DNA of 8,146 nucleotides from Comamonadaceae bacterium. Lineage in GTDB: Bacteria; Pseudomonadota; Gammaproteobacteria; Burkholderiales; Burkholderiaceae_C. This document shows, in pieces, positions 1-7,430 of the stretch. Where the stretch lies: the NCBI GenBank assembly GCA_947494405.1, contig CANLWQ010000079.1, positions 1 through 8,146 of the forward strand, read 5' to 3'. Within the stretch, counting starts at the first letter, position 1. Each line of letters opens with the position of its first letter. The notes beneath the pieces were generated by a model. That model was not told where the DNA came from, did no database searches, and saw only the letters and a program-made list of their open reading frames with translations. A program made the translations under genes and the position numbers.

Positions 1-1231
1 CAAGCTGCAAAAATTGGTGGAAGATTTGTATGGCGATCGCCGTGGGGCGCTGGTGGCGATGGACCCTAAAACCGGCGAAGTCTTGAGCTTTGTCAGCAAA
101 CCTACTTTCGACCCCAACCAGTTTGTCGAGGGCATTGATGTTGAAAACTGGAAACTGCTTAACGAGTCGCCCGACAAACCCTTGCTCAACCGCGCTTTGC
201 GTGGCACCTACCCGCCAGGCTCGACCTACAAACCCTTTATGTCTTTGGCCGCCTTGCACACGGGCAAACGAACGCCCACCCAAAGCATTTATGACCCTGG
301 TTTTTTCATGTTTGGCGACCACCGGTTTAGGGATGACAAAGAAGGTGGGCACGGCACAGTCGACATGGCCAAATCCATTATTCAATCCTGCGATACCTAT
401 TACTACCTGCTTGCCCGCGACATGGGCGTGGACATGATCCACGACGAAATGAAAGCATTTGGATTTGGTCAACTCACGGGTATAGATATTTTGGGTGAGG
501 CGCGGGGCATCTTGCCTTCAACCGATTGGAAACGTCGCAGTTACAAACGCCCTGAACAACAGCGCTGGTACTCGGGTGAAACCATTTCTTTGGGCATAGG
601 GCAGGGCTACAACAGCTTCACCATGCTGCAATTGGCGCAGGCCATGGCAATCTTGGCCAATAACGGGGTGCGCACCAAACCGCATTTGGTCAAAGAGGTG
701 GTCGATGTGGAAACCAGAGTCGCCCAAGCCGTGACGCTAGAGGCCCCCACCCCCTTGGCTTTTCAAGCCGAGCATATCGACCTCATCAAAAAGGCCATGG
801 AGGGCGTGAATATCGAGGGCACATCGGCGTCGAGTTTCTTGGGTGCGACCTACACCAGCGCGGGCAAAACCGGCACAGCCCAGGTCTTCACCATCAAACA
901 AAATGAAAAGTACAACGCCGCCAAGATCGATGAGCGCTTGCGCGACCATGCTTTGTTCATTGCTTATGCGCCAGCCGAAGACCCCAAGGTGGCGCTGGCC
1001 ATGGTGGTGGAAAACGGCGGTTTTGGTGCCCAAGCCGCTGCACCGATTGCCAGGCGTGTATTTGATTTTTTGTTGCTAGGGCAGTATCCCTCGCTAGAAG
1101 ATATACAAGCCGTGCGAAATTCACAAGCCACACGCCCGATAGGTAAGCCGCGTCCGGTTGCCAGCGTGCCTTGGCCACCCAAGGCGGTGGTGCCCGAAGC
1201 TTTGCCTGCCGACGAACAAGCCCTGCGCTAG
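1..1231 (+). CDS. mrdA: Penicillin-binding protein 2 (peptidoglycan DD-transpeptidase), 5'-truncated by window edge
   Basis: This is the C-terminal part (about 409 codons, reading frame open from base 2) of a class B penicillin-binding protein. Such enzymes cross-link peptidoglycan in the periplasm during cell elongation, together with RodA and the MreBCD system. All three transpeptidase motifs are visible. Counting from the TTG at base 14, these are SxxK as S70-T-Y-K73 within PPGSTYKPF (serine codon at base 221), SxD as S125-C-D127 in the context SCDTYYYLLA (the form usual in PBP2), and K285-T-G287 within AGKTGTAQVF. The sequence before SxxK (GALVAMDPKTGEVLSFVS) is typical of PBP2. The membrane anchor and pedestal domain lie outside the window, since family members usually exceed 600 residues. 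The last 40 or so residues form a proline- and alanine-rich tail. The TAG stop overlaps the stop of the convergent permease gene. rodA, a frequent downstream partner, does not follow. Assignment to PBP2 rather than PBP3 rests on the SCD motif and flanking sequence. Confidence 0.93.
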   Translation, partial: KLQKLVEDLYGDRRGALVAMDPKTGEVLSFVSKPTFDPNQFVEGIDVENWKLLNESPDKPLLNRALRGTYPPGSTYKPFMSLAALHTGKRTPTQSIYDPGFFMFGDHRFRDDKEGGHGTVDMAKSIIQSCDTYYYLLARDMGVDMIHDEMKAFGFGQLTGIDILGEARGILPSTDWKRRSYKRPEQQRWYSGETISLGIGQGYNSFTMLQLAQAMAILANNGVRTKPHLVKEVVDVETRVAQAVTLEAPTPLAFQAEHIDLIKKAMEGVNIEGTSASSFLGATYTSAGKTGTAQVFTIKQNEKYNAAKIDERLRDHALFIAYAPAEDPKVALAMVVENGGFGAQAAAPIARRVFDFLLLGQYPSLEDIQAVRNSQATRPIGKPRPVASVPWPPKAVVPEALPADEQALR

Positions 1232-1986
1232 CCCATGAAGGCGTCGCGTGTGGTTTTAAGCAGCAAGACCGTCACCACCGCAATGAACAGCCAACGTACA
1301 TAGGCTGCACCGTGACGCAGCGCCACGCGCGCGCCCACATAGCTGCCGGCGATATTGGCCAAGGCCAGGGGCACAACGATCTGCCACATCACATGGCCTT
1401 GCCAGCCCAGCAGCACCAGGGCGGCCGTGTTGCTGGCCAAGTTCAAAACTTTGCTGTGAGCGGAGGCCTGCAAAAAATCAAATCCCAACCAGCGCACCAA
1501 GAGAAAGACCAAAAGGCTGCCCGTTCCCGGACCGAAAAAACCGTCATAAAAACCCATCACACCGCCGCACACGCCCATGGCCAGCACTTGGCCTCGACCG
1601 TGTAGATGAGGCGTATGGTCTTGACCCAAATGTTTGTGCTTCAAGGTGTACAAAAGCACTGCCAGCAGCAACACCGGCAAGGCTTGGCGCAGCAGTTGGG
1701 GAGACAACAGGGTCAGGCAGTAAGCACCCGCCAATGCGCCAAGCAAGGCGCACATCACGCCCATGCGTAAGGCGCGCCATTGCAAGTCGATTTGCCGCTG
1801 AAAACGCCAAGCTGCAAACAGGGTGCCCCACACCGAAGCTGACTTGTTGGTGCCCAGCAGCGTGGCAGGCAAAACATTGGGGTAGGCGGCAAACAGTGCG
1901 GGCACCAGCACCAAACCGCCGCCGCCCACCGAGGCATCTATAAAACCTGCCAAGGCCGCCGCCAAGATGATGAAGAGGGTATCCAT
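1228..1986 (-). CDS. TSUP family membrane permease (TauE/SafE, YfcA-like)
   Basis: A 252-residue, strongly hydrophobic protein that I expect to span the inner membrane seven or eight times. Hallmarks of the TSUP (sulfite exporter TauE/SafE) family are visible: a glycine-rich first segment GFIDASVGGGGLVLVPALF (residues 14-32), GTNKSASVWGT (45-55), a second glycine-rich repeat GFYDGFFGPGTGSLLVF (145-161) and NLASNTAALVLLGWQGHV (182-199). Members move small sulfur-containing or organic anions such as sulfite, sulfonates or sulfoacetate, but the substrate cannot be read from this sequence. The ATG at 1984-1986 is chosen because the first transmembrane segment begins directly after it. No clear Shine-Dalgarno sequence precedes it. 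The stop overlaps that of mrdA by four bases in convergent orientation. A strong hairpin 38 bases upstream of the start separates it from the GMC gene, so it is probably transcribed on its own. Confidence 0.88.
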   Translation of the reverse strand: MDTLFIILAAALAGFIDASVGGGGLVLVPALFAAYPNVLPATLLGTNKSASVWGTLFAAWRFQRQIDLQWRALRMGVMCALLGALAGAYCLTLLSPQLLRQALPVLLLAVLLYTLKHKHLGQDHTPHLHGRGQVLAMGVCGGVMGFYDGFFGPGTGSLLVFLLVRWLGFDFLQASAHSKVLNLASNTAALVLLGWQGHVMWQIVVPLALANIAGSYVGARVALRHGAAYVRWLFIAVVTVLLLKTTRDAFMG

Positions 1987-2024
1987 GGCAGGGGTATTGT
2001 CTCAGCCCCAAGCAAGGCCAGACG

Positions 2025-2056
2025 AAAAAAAAGCACTGTTGTGCAGTGCTTTTTTT
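2025..2056 (-). terminator. Rho-independent terminator after the five-gene operon (A/T-flanked, potentially bidirectional)
   Basis: A perfect inverted repeat: A8 (2025-2032), GCACTG (2033-2038), loop TTGTG (2039-2043), CAGTGC (2044-2049), T7 (2050-2056). Read on the minus strand, the stem is followed by eight T's, a textbook intrinsic terminator about 118 bases after the GMC stop codon. Because the stem is flanked by A's on one side and T's on the other, it would also work on the plus strand. The rest of the spacer (1987-2024 and 2057-2173) holds no gene. At 2078-2090 the string GCAGTGAC followed by T7 partly repeats the right arm of the hairpin, after a weak 4-bp stem (CCAC/GTGG, 2066-2077). 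No convincing promoter for the permease gene is visible in the spacer. Confidence 0.85.
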
Positions 2057-2173
2057 GTTTATGAGCCACCCCGGTGGGCAGTGACTTTTTTTGGTGTCTC
2101 CTCAACCCTCGGCAAGCTCAAAATGTTTGAACTGCGAGTAGTGTGAATGTAGGCCAGTTGGGCCGGCTGTAAG

Positions 2174-3919
2174 CTAAGGACTTTCCCCAGTGAGCAGCTG
2201 CTGTGCTTGGGCTTCCAAAGCCAGCCACTCAGCAGCTTTCTCGGCCAGCATCAGCACTGGGCTGTTGGTGTTGCCACTGGTGATGCTGGGCATGACACTG
2301 GCGTCGACCACCCGCAGGCCCTGCACCACGCCACCGCGCCCGTCGCGCACCCGCAGTTCGGGGTCCACTACCGCCAGCGGGTCGTCCAAGCGGCCCATGC
2401 GCGCCGTGCCCACAGGATGAAAAATGGTGGTGCCAATGTCACCAGCCAAGCGGGCCAGTTCATCATCCGTTTGAAATTGTCTGCCCGGTTTCCATTCCTC
2501 TGGCGAGTACGGAGCCAGCGCGGGTTGCGCGGCGATGTGGCGGGTGATGCGCAAGGAGTCGGCGGCTACCTTGCGGTCTTCGTCAGTTGCCAAATAGTTG
2601 GGCGCAATCAGGGGAGCGTCTGCAAAGTTGGCGCTTTGAATCTTCACCGTGCCGCGACTGGTCGGGTTCAAATTGCACACACTGGCAGTGAAGGCGGGAA
2701 AGTTGTGCAGCGGCTCGCCAAATGCATCCAAACTCAGAGGCTGCACGTGGTATTCGATATTGGGCCAAGCTTGGCTGGGGTCGCTGCGGGTAAAAGCACC
2801 CAGTTGCGAAGGCGCCATGCTCATGGGGCCGCTGCGATGCAGCAGGTACTCCAGACCAATCGCGGCTTTGCCCCACCAGCTGTTGGCCATGGTGTTCAAG
2901 GTTTTCACGCCTTGAACTTTAAAAACAGCACGGATTTGCAAATGGTCTTGCAGGTTTTCGCCCACGCCAGGCAGGTCTATCAAGGGCGTGATGCCATGCT
3001 GCTGCGCCAGCGCTGCGGGGCCAATGCCAGACAGTTGCAACAACTGCGGTGTGGCGACTGCGCCAGCGCACAAGACCACGGCGTGCTTGGCACTGGCGTG
3101 TATGTGCTCTTGCCCATTCCACACGTCTACGCCGCTGCAGCGCTGTTGGCCATTGGGCAAGGTCTCGAGCACCAGCTTGGAGACTTGCGCCGACGTCCAC
3201 AGCTCGAAGTTGGGACGCGCATAACAAGTGGGTCGCAAAAATGCTTTGGCGGTATTCCAGCGCCAACCGCTTTTTTGGTTCACCTCGAAATAACCCACGC
3301 CCTCATTCGAACCGCGGTTGAAGTCATCGCTGGCGGGGATGCCGGCTTGCACCGCGGCTTGGGCAAACGCGTCCAAGATATCCCAGCGCAGGCGTTGCTT
3401 TTCAATACGCCATTCACCGCCAGCGTTATGGTGGCGCAGGGTTTGGTGGTAAATGCTTTTGCCTTGCACCAACAACTCGCTTTTCGCACCCTTGGCACCG
3501 TGCAAAGCATCGGCGCCCTTGTAATGGTCTTCATGCAACTTGAAGTAAGGCAGGCTGTGTTCCCAACGCCAACGCGCGTCGCCAGTGACCTCAGCCCAAT
3601 GGTCGTAGTCGCGGGACTGGCCGCGCATGTAAATCATGCCGTTGATGCTTGAGCAACCACCCAGCACCTTGCCGCGTGGGTAGCGCAGGCTGCGCCCGTT
3701 CAGGCCATCAGCCGCTTCGGTTTGGTACATCCAATCGGTGCGCGGGTTGCCAATGCAATACAAATAGCCCACGGGGATATGCACCCAGTGGTAGTCATCT
3801 TTTCGTCCCGCTTCGATCAGCAGTACACGCTTGGAAGCATCGGCGCTCAAGCGGTTGGCCAGCAGGCAGCCCGCGGTGCCTGCGCCAACGATGATGTAGT
3901 CGAACTCGGTGTCGCTCAC
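2174..3919 (-). CDS. GMC-family FAD-dependent alcohol dehydrogenase (choline dehydrogenase-like)
   Basis: A 581-residue flavoprotein, full length for bacterial glucose-methanol-choline oxidoreductases, which oxidise alcohols to aldehydes with FAD. The N-terminal dinucleotide-binding motif is [18 protein letters not shown] (residues 7-24; G12, G14, G17), with IEAG at 35-38 binding ribose. GMC signature 1 is [19 protein letters not shown] (82-100). Signature 2 is [16 protein letters not shown] (286-301), followed by the usual [10 protein letters not shown]. The catalytic pair is H501 in HPVGTARMG and N550 in SGNTNSP. There is no signal peptide, so the enzyme should be cytoplasmic or membrane-associated. 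The start is GTG at 3917-3919, and its four bases GTGA overlap the stop of mmsA. No strong ribosome-binding site precedes it, which suggests translational coupling. The substrate is unknown. Adjacency to mmsA makes a hydroxy acid whose aldehyde feeds MmsA (3-hydroxypropionate or 3-hydroxyisobutyrate) a reasonable hypothesis. Choline itself is less likely because no betB or betI is nearby. Confidence 0.9.
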   Translation of the reverse strand: MSDTEFDYIIVGAGTAGCLLANRLSADASKRVLLIEAGRKDDYHWVHIPVGYLYCIGNPRTDWMYQTEAADGLNGRSLRYPRGKVLGGCSSINGMIYMRGQSRDYDHWAEVTGDARWRWEHSLPYFKLHEDHYKGADALHGAKGAKSELLVQGKSIYHQTLRHHNAGGEWRIEKQRLRWDILDAFAQAAVQAGIPASDDFNRGSNEGVGYFEVNQKSGWRWNTAKAFLRPTCYARPNFELWTSAQVSKLVLETLPNGQQRCSGVDVWNGQEHIHASAKHAVVLCAGAVATPQLLQLSGIGPAALAQQHGITPLIDLPGVGENLQDHLQIRAVFKVQGVKTLNTMANSWWGKAAIGLEYLLHRSGPMSMAPSQLGAFTRSDPSQAWPNIEYHVQPLSLDAFGEPLHNFPAFTASVCNLNPTSRGTVKIQSANFADAPLIAPNYLATDEDRKVAADSLRITRHIAAQPALAPYSPEEWKPGRQFQTDDELARLAGDIGTTIFHPVGTARMGRLDDPLAVVDPELRVRDGRGGVVQGLRVVDASVMPSITSGNTNSPVLMLAEKAAEWLALEAQAQQLLTGESP

Positions 3920-5427
3920 TTCGAGGTGGGCATGACGAACTCAGCGCCCTTGGGCGTGCTTTCGGGCCAGCGTTGCATGATGGATTTTTGCTTGGTGTAA
4001 AAACGCACGCCTTCTTCGCCATAAGCATGCATATCGCCAAACAGGCTGCGCTTCCAGCCGCCAAAGCCGTGCCACGCCATGGGCACGGGAATGGGCACGT
4101 TGATGCCGACCATACCCACCTGAATGCGGCGAGAAAACTCACGCGCCACATTGCCGTCGCGGGTGAAGCAACTCACGCCATTGCCAAACTCATGGTCGTT
4201 GATGATTTGAACTGCGGTAGCAAAGTCGGGCACGCGCACGCAGGCAAGCACGGGACCAAAGATTTCTTCTTTGTAAATTTTCATGTCGGTTGACACGTGG
4301 TCGAACAGCGTGCCGCCCATCCAAAAGCCTTTGTCGCAACCAGCACCGGCTTGTGCGCCGTCAAACACGCGGCCATCCACCAATAACTTTGCGCCCTCTT
4401 TCTCGCCTTGCGCTATGTAGCCGGTGATGCGCTGGCGCGCCGCTTCTGTGACGATGGGGCCCATTTCAGCTGCGAGGTTTTCACCATTAAGCACTTTCAA
4501 GGCCTTGGTGCGCGCAATCAGCTTAGGCAAGATTTTCTCGGCGACATCGCCGACCAACACCGCCACGCTGATGGCCATGCAGCGCTCTCCAGCCGAACCG
4601 TAAGCAGCACCGATCAAGGCGTCCACCACTTGATCGAGGTCGGCGTCGGGCATGACCACCATATGGTTTTTCGCGCCGCCCAAGGCCTGTACGCGTTTGC
4701 CGTGATGGGCACCCGTCTCATAAATAGAGTTGGCAATCGGTGTGGAGCCCACGAAGCTGATAGCCTTCACATCGGGGTGCACCAAGAGCGCGTCCACGGC
4801 TTCTTTATCGCCTTGCACCACATTGAACACGCCATCGGGCAAACCGGCTTGTTTGAGTAAGTCGGCCATCATCAACGCTGGCGTGGGGTCTATGGGGCTG
4901 GGCTTCAACACAAAAGTGTTGCCAGCCGCAATGGCCACCGGAAACATCCACATGGGCACCATCACGGGAAAGTTAAATGGTGTGATGCCGGCCACCACAC
5001 CTAAGGGCTGGCGCAGTGTCCAGTTGTCTATGCCGGTGGACACTTGCTCGGTGAAGTCGCCCTTGAGTAACTGCGGTATGCCGGTGGCGAATTCCACAAT
5101 GTCGATGCCGCGCGCCACTTCGCCTTGGGCGTCGGTGAACACCTTGCCGTGCTCGGCGGTGATGGCGTGGGCCAGCGCGTCTTTGTGCAGGTTGAGCAAC
5201 TCCAAAAACTTAAACATCACGCGGGCGCGACGCAGAGGAGGCGCATCTGCCCAAGAGGGAAAAGCAGCTTGCGCTGCAGCCACGGCTTGCGCCACATCGG
5301 CGCTGTTGGCCAGAGCAACTTGCGCTGTCACGGCGCCCGTGGCGGGGTTGGTCACCGCTTGGTGACGGCTTGAAGTGCCTGTGGTTTGTGTGCCGTTGAT
5401 GTAGTGGCCAATATGGGTTGTGCTCAT
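3916..5427 (-). CDS. mmsA: CoA-acylating (methyl)malonate-semialdehyde dehydrogenase
   Basis: A 503-residue aldehyde dehydrogenase superfamily member, the usual length for MmsA/IolA. It oxidises methylmalonate or malonate semialdehyde with NAD+ and CoA, with loss of CO2, giving propionyl-CoA or acetyl-CoA. Visible landmarks are the cofactor-binding stretch [22 protein letters not shown] (start about residue 149) with VLKPS (173-177), GSTPIA (227-232), the catalytic cysteine C283 in GSAGERCMA, and E388 in EEIFGP. Where hydrolytic aldehyde dehydrogenases carry the general-base glutamate, this protein has asparagine (N254 in [16 protein letters not shown]), which is the hallmark of the CoA-dependent MmsA group. 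The C-terminal [10 protein letters not shown] is also typical. ATG at 5425-5427 is preceded by a purine-rich AAAGAGA. It lies 42 nt downstream of the MarC-like gene and overlaps the GMC gene by 4 nt. The standard valine-pathway partner mmsB and inositol iol genes are not in the window. A GATAAT at 5455-5460 resembles a -10 box but has no good -35. Confidence 0.93.
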   Translation of the reverse strand: MSTTHIGHYINGTQTTGTSSRHQAVTNPATGAVTAQVALANSADVAQAVAAAQAAFPSWADAPPLRRARVMFKFLELLNLHKDALAHAITAEHGKVFTDAQGEVARGIDIVEFATGIPQLLKGDFTEQVSTGIDNWTLRQPLGVVAGITPFNFPVMVPMWMFPVAIAAGNTFVLKPSPIDPTPALMMADLLKQAGLPDGVFNVVQGDKEAVDALLVHPDVKAISFVGSTPIANSIYETGAHHGKRVQALGGAKNHMVVMPDADLDQVVDALIGAAYGSAGERCMAISVAVLVGDVAEKILPKLIARTKALKVLNGENLAAEMGPIVTEAARQRITGYIAQGEKEGAKLLVDGRVFDGAQAGAGCDKGFWMGGTLFDHVSTDMKIYKEEIFGPVLACVRVPDFATAVQIINDHEFGNGVSCFTRDGNVAREFSRRIQVGMVGINVPIPVPMAWHGFGGWKRSLFGDMHAYGEEGVRFYTKQKSIMQRWPESTPKGAEFVMPTSK

Positions 5428-5469
5428 GCGTGTCTCTTTGTCTGTAGAGGGTTTATTATCTGAACTTGT

Positions 5470-6114
5470 TTAAAGGCCTTGCGCTAGCACCGGAAACAGC
5501 TTGTGCAAGCCATCGGCCATGACTTCTACAGCCAAGGCGGCCAAGATCAAACCCATGAGGCGGGTCATGACGTTGATGCCGGTTTTGCCCATCACTCGCG
5601 CAATCGGTGCCGCCATGGCAAAGCAGACAGCGGTGGCCAAGGCAATCACCACCCCATAACTCACCAAGCTGCCCAGTTGCAACAAGGTTTTGGCCTTGTC
5701 TGCGTAAATCACCACGGTCGACATGGTGGCGGGGCCGGTGAGCAGTGGAATCGCCAAGGGCACGACAGCGATGCTCGCACCCACCGTTGCGCGGGCTTCT
5801 GCGTCGTGCACTTCGTCGGCATTGGCGCGTGCTTCGGCCGGCTGGGCATTCAGCATGGACAAAGCCGAACTCAGCAACAACATGCCACCACCTACCTGAA
5901 AGCTCGCCAATGAAATCCCAAAAAACGCCAAGATCTGCAAACCCAGCAGGGCGCTGATGGCAATCACCACAAAGGTGGTGAAACTCGACACCAAAATTGT
6001 TCGCTGGCGTTGCGCCTTGGTAAAGCCTTGGGTGAAATGAATGAAAAACGGCACGCAAGCCAAGGGATTGACCACGGCCAACAAAGTAATCAGGGGCTTG
6101 AACTCCAGTTCCAC
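5470..6114 (-). CDS. MarC family integral membrane protein
   Basis: A 214-residue polytopic inner-membrane protein of the MarC (UPF0056) family, matching the usual 200-220 residues and roughly six membrane segments. Two related half motifs are visible, LLAVVNPLACVPFF (residues 11-24) and VVPLAIPLLTGPATMSTV (117-134). The conserved C-terminal segment NVMTRLMGLILAALAVEVMADGL (181-203) is also present. A charged, alanine-rich loop (about 92-111) separates the halves. The biochemical role of the family is unsettled; the historical link of E. coli MarC to multiple antibiotic resistance was not upheld. The GTG start at 6112-6114 shares one base with the TAG stop of the upstream MaoC gene (TAGTG), so translation is probably coupled. 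The family's typical N-terminus begins at this position. Sitting between metabolic genes, it may transport or protect against a pathway compound, but nothing in the sequence proves this. Confidence 0.9.
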   Translation of the reverse strand: MELEFKPLITLLAVVNPLACVPFFIHFTQGFTKAQRQRTILVSSFTTFVVIAISALLGLQILAFFGISLASFQVGGGMLLLSSALSMLNAQPAEARANADEVHDAEARATVGASIAVVPLAIPLLTGPATMSTVVIYADKAKTLLQLGSLVSYGVVIALATAVCFAMAAPIARVMGKTGINVMTRLMGLILAALAVEVMADGLHKLFPVLAQGL

Positions 6115-6587
6115 TAAGCGCTTTCAGGTGTAGCGGGGTGGCGGCGTCTGAACATGCCCCAGCCTTCCATGTGCAAAACCTTATCGCCATGTTGGTTGAA
6201 CATTTCCCAAAGATTGCGCGTCATGCCCACATCGGGGCGGCGACCCATGGGCTTGGTATCCAGCACCGTGGTTTGCAGCCGCAAGGTGTCGTTCGGATAA
6301 ACCGGCTTGGTCCATTTGATGTTCTCCAGGCCTGGCGAGCCCAAGCTTGCGGTTTCATGCAAGAAATTGGTCACCATCAAGCGCATGGCCATGGAGCAGG
6401 TATGCCAACCGCTGGCGCACAAACCGCCAAACATGGATGCTTTGCCACCCTCATCATCAAGATGAAAAGGCTGGGGGTCAAATTGGCTGGCAAAGGCAAT
6501 GATTTCTTCGCGTGTGGGTGTGATGTACCCCAAGTCACGCACCTCGCCTACAGAAAAATCTTCCCAATACAAACGAATCGTCGACAT
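6114..6587 (-). CDS. MaoC-like (R)-specific enoyl-CoA hydratase / dehydratase, single hot-dog domain
   Basis: A 157-residue protein, the standard size for a single-domain MaoC-like hot-dog hydratase. Such enzymes add water across the double bond of 2-enoyl-CoA thioesters, or remove it from 3-hydroxyacyl-CoA. The N-terminus has the family pattern W-E-D-F-x-V-G-E (residues 8-15). The catalytic Asp/His pair is present as D37 and H42 in FASQFDPQPFHLDDE, followed by FGGLCASGWHTCSMAMRL (53-70), which forms the central helix. The downstream strand region WTKPVYPNDTLRLQTTV (91-107) also fits. The ATG at 6585-6587 overlaps the stop of the SDR gene by one base (TGATG). It is preceded by a G-rich stretch within the SDR end that can serve as ribosome-binding site. 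Its position directly after an SDR suggests it acts on a related hydroxyacyl or enoyl intermediate. The acyl chain preference cannot be read from the sequence. Confidence 0.88.
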   Translation of the reverse strand: MSTIRLYWEDFSVGEVRDLGYITPTREEIIAFASQFDPQPFHLDDEGGKASMFGGLCASGWHTCSMAMRLMVTNFLHETASLGSPGLENIKWTKPVYPNDTLRLQTTVLDTKPMGRRPDVGMTRNLWEMFNQHGDKVLHMEGWGMFRRRHPATPESA

Positions 6588-7333
6588 CAGCGACCCCCGC
6601 CCACGTCGATAGTCGTGCCGGTGACGTAAGAGGCCGCATCACTGAGCAACCACACAATCGCCTCAGCCACTTCGGTGGCGGTACCCGGGCGCTGCATGGG
6701 TACTTGGTGCGCGAGTTGGTTGGCCCGGTCAGGGATGCCGCCGCTGGCATGGATGTCGGTCAATATCAGGCCTGGGCGAACCGCATTCACCCGTATGCCC
6801 TCAGTGGCGACTTCTTTGGCCAAGCCAACGGTCAAGGTGTCAATCGCGCCCTTGCTGGCGGCGTAGTCCACATACTGACCCGGCGCACCCAGTGTGGCGG
6901 CCACGCTGCTGAGGTTGACGATGCTGCCCCCCTTGCCGCCATGCGCGGTACTCATGCGCAACACAGCTTGCTTGGCGCAGGCGAAAGAGCCCAAGACATT
7001 GATACGCATGATGCGTTCCAAGCGCTCCCATGAGGTGGTGTCAACCCGCGCGGTCACATCCAACACCCCGGCGTTGTTCACCAAGCCACCCAGCACGCCC
7101 ATGTCTTTGTCGATGCTTTGAAACAAACGCTCAATATCGGCCTCTATGCCCACATCGGCTTGAAAAGCCTGCGCTTGCCCACCTTTGGCACGAATCTCTT
7201 GCACCACATGCGCAGCGGCTTGGGCGTCGCGGGTGTAATTCACCGCCACGGCCCAACCTTGCTTGGCGGCAAGTACCGCAGTGGCAGCACCAATACCGCG
7301 ACTGGCGCCGGTGATGAGTAAGACGGGTGACAT
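6587..7333 (-). CDS. Short-chain dehydrogenase/reductase (FabG-like SDR), first gene of the operon
   Basis: A 248-residue classical SDR that oxidises or reduces a hydroxyl/ketone pair with NAD(P)(H). The cofactor motif is TGASRGIG (residues 8-15), with NNAG at 86-89, the structural asparagine in INVLGSF (N112), the catalytic serine in VNLSSVAA (S142/S143) and YAASK (Y157, K161). The C-terminus ends in the common VTGTTIDVGGGR. The basic residue after strand 2 (VNYTRD, R35) may favour NADPH, which is inference. The reading frame stays open to 7444, but ATG at 7331-7333 is preferred: the Rossmann strand begins directly after it, a GGAG ribosome-binding site lies 9 nt upstream, and the longer form would overlap the divergent gene's start. 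The enzyme resembles 3-oxoacyl-ACP or 3-oxoacyl-CoA reductases, but the exact substrate is unknown. Confidence 0.9.
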   Translation of the reverse strand: MSPVLLITGASRGIGAATAVLAAKQGWAVAVNYTRDAQAAAHVVQEIRAKGGQAQAFQADVGIEADIERLFQSIDKDMGVLGGLVNNAGVLDVTARVDTTSWERLERIMRINVLGSFACAKQAVLRMSTAHGGKGGSIVNLSSVAATLGAPGQYVDYAASKGAIDTLTVGLAKEVATEGIRVNAVRPGLILTDIHASGGIPDRANQLAHQVPMQRPGTATEVAEAIVWLLSDAASYVTGTTIDVGGGR

Positions 7334-7430
7334 GGGGACAGTCTCCAAGGTGGGTCTACACAAAATAGTAGGATGATTACCCGTATGGCATTTTGCCAAG
7401 CTTAAAAAGATAACACGATTTGACCCACCC
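7334..7430. promoter_or_regulatory. Divergent control region with central palindrome and flanking inverted-repeat arms
   Basis: This 97-base spacer lies between the minus-strand operon and the plus-strand isomerase gene and must hold the promoters of both. A palindrome TGGCA-TTT-TGCCA occupies 7386-7398. GGTGGGTC (7349-7356) and GACCCACC (7422-7429) form a perfect 8-bp inverted pair. The match extends imperfectly outward (CAAGGTGGGTC against GACCCACCCTTG). The midpoint of the pair (about 7389) nearly coincides with the centre of the palindrome (7392), so the arrangement is close to symmetric. On the minus strand TTGGCA (7399-7394) resembles a -35 box and TACTAT (7370-7365) a weak -10, but their spacing is too long for a standard sigma-70 pair. 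Assignment as a regulatory region follows from gene orientation; the operator role is inference. Confidence 0.5.
7343..7346 (-). promoter_or_regulatory. Ribosome-binding site that fixes the SDR start
   Basis: On the minus strand GGAG occupies 7346-7343, nine bases before the ATG at 7333. It is the clearest Shine-Dalgarno sequence of the operon. It supports the 248-residue form over the version extended by 37 residues. Confidence 0.7.

Noticed and set aside
2061..2090. Second intrinsic terminator on the + strand (CCAC/GTGG stem before a T run)
   Set aside because: The stem is only four base pairs and the T run starts eight bases after it; no + strand gene ends there.
2207..3652. 481-codon open frame on the + strand, antisense to the GMC gene
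   Set aside because: It lies entirely inside a well-supported GMC gene, shows no recognisable domain or motif, and long antisense open frames are common opposite codon-biased genes.
5455..5460. GATAAT on the minus strand as an internal promoter before mmsA
   Set aside because: No acceptable -35 element is found 16-18 bases upstream. It may act weakly but cannot be supported.
5456..5475. Terminator between the MarC-like gene and mmsA
   Set aside because: The 42-nt gap has no stable inverted repeat, so read-through in one operon is more likely.
5456..6190. 244-codon open frame on the minus strand overlapping the MarC gene in another frame
   Set aside because: Its translation is rich in Arg, Cys, His and Gly without any family motif, whereas the overlapping frame gives a clean MarC protein.
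7386..7398. Possible sigma-54 promoter (TGGCA...TTTTGCC)
   Set aside because: The GG and GC elements are only 8 bases apart instead of 12, so the sequence does not fit the -24/-12 pattern.
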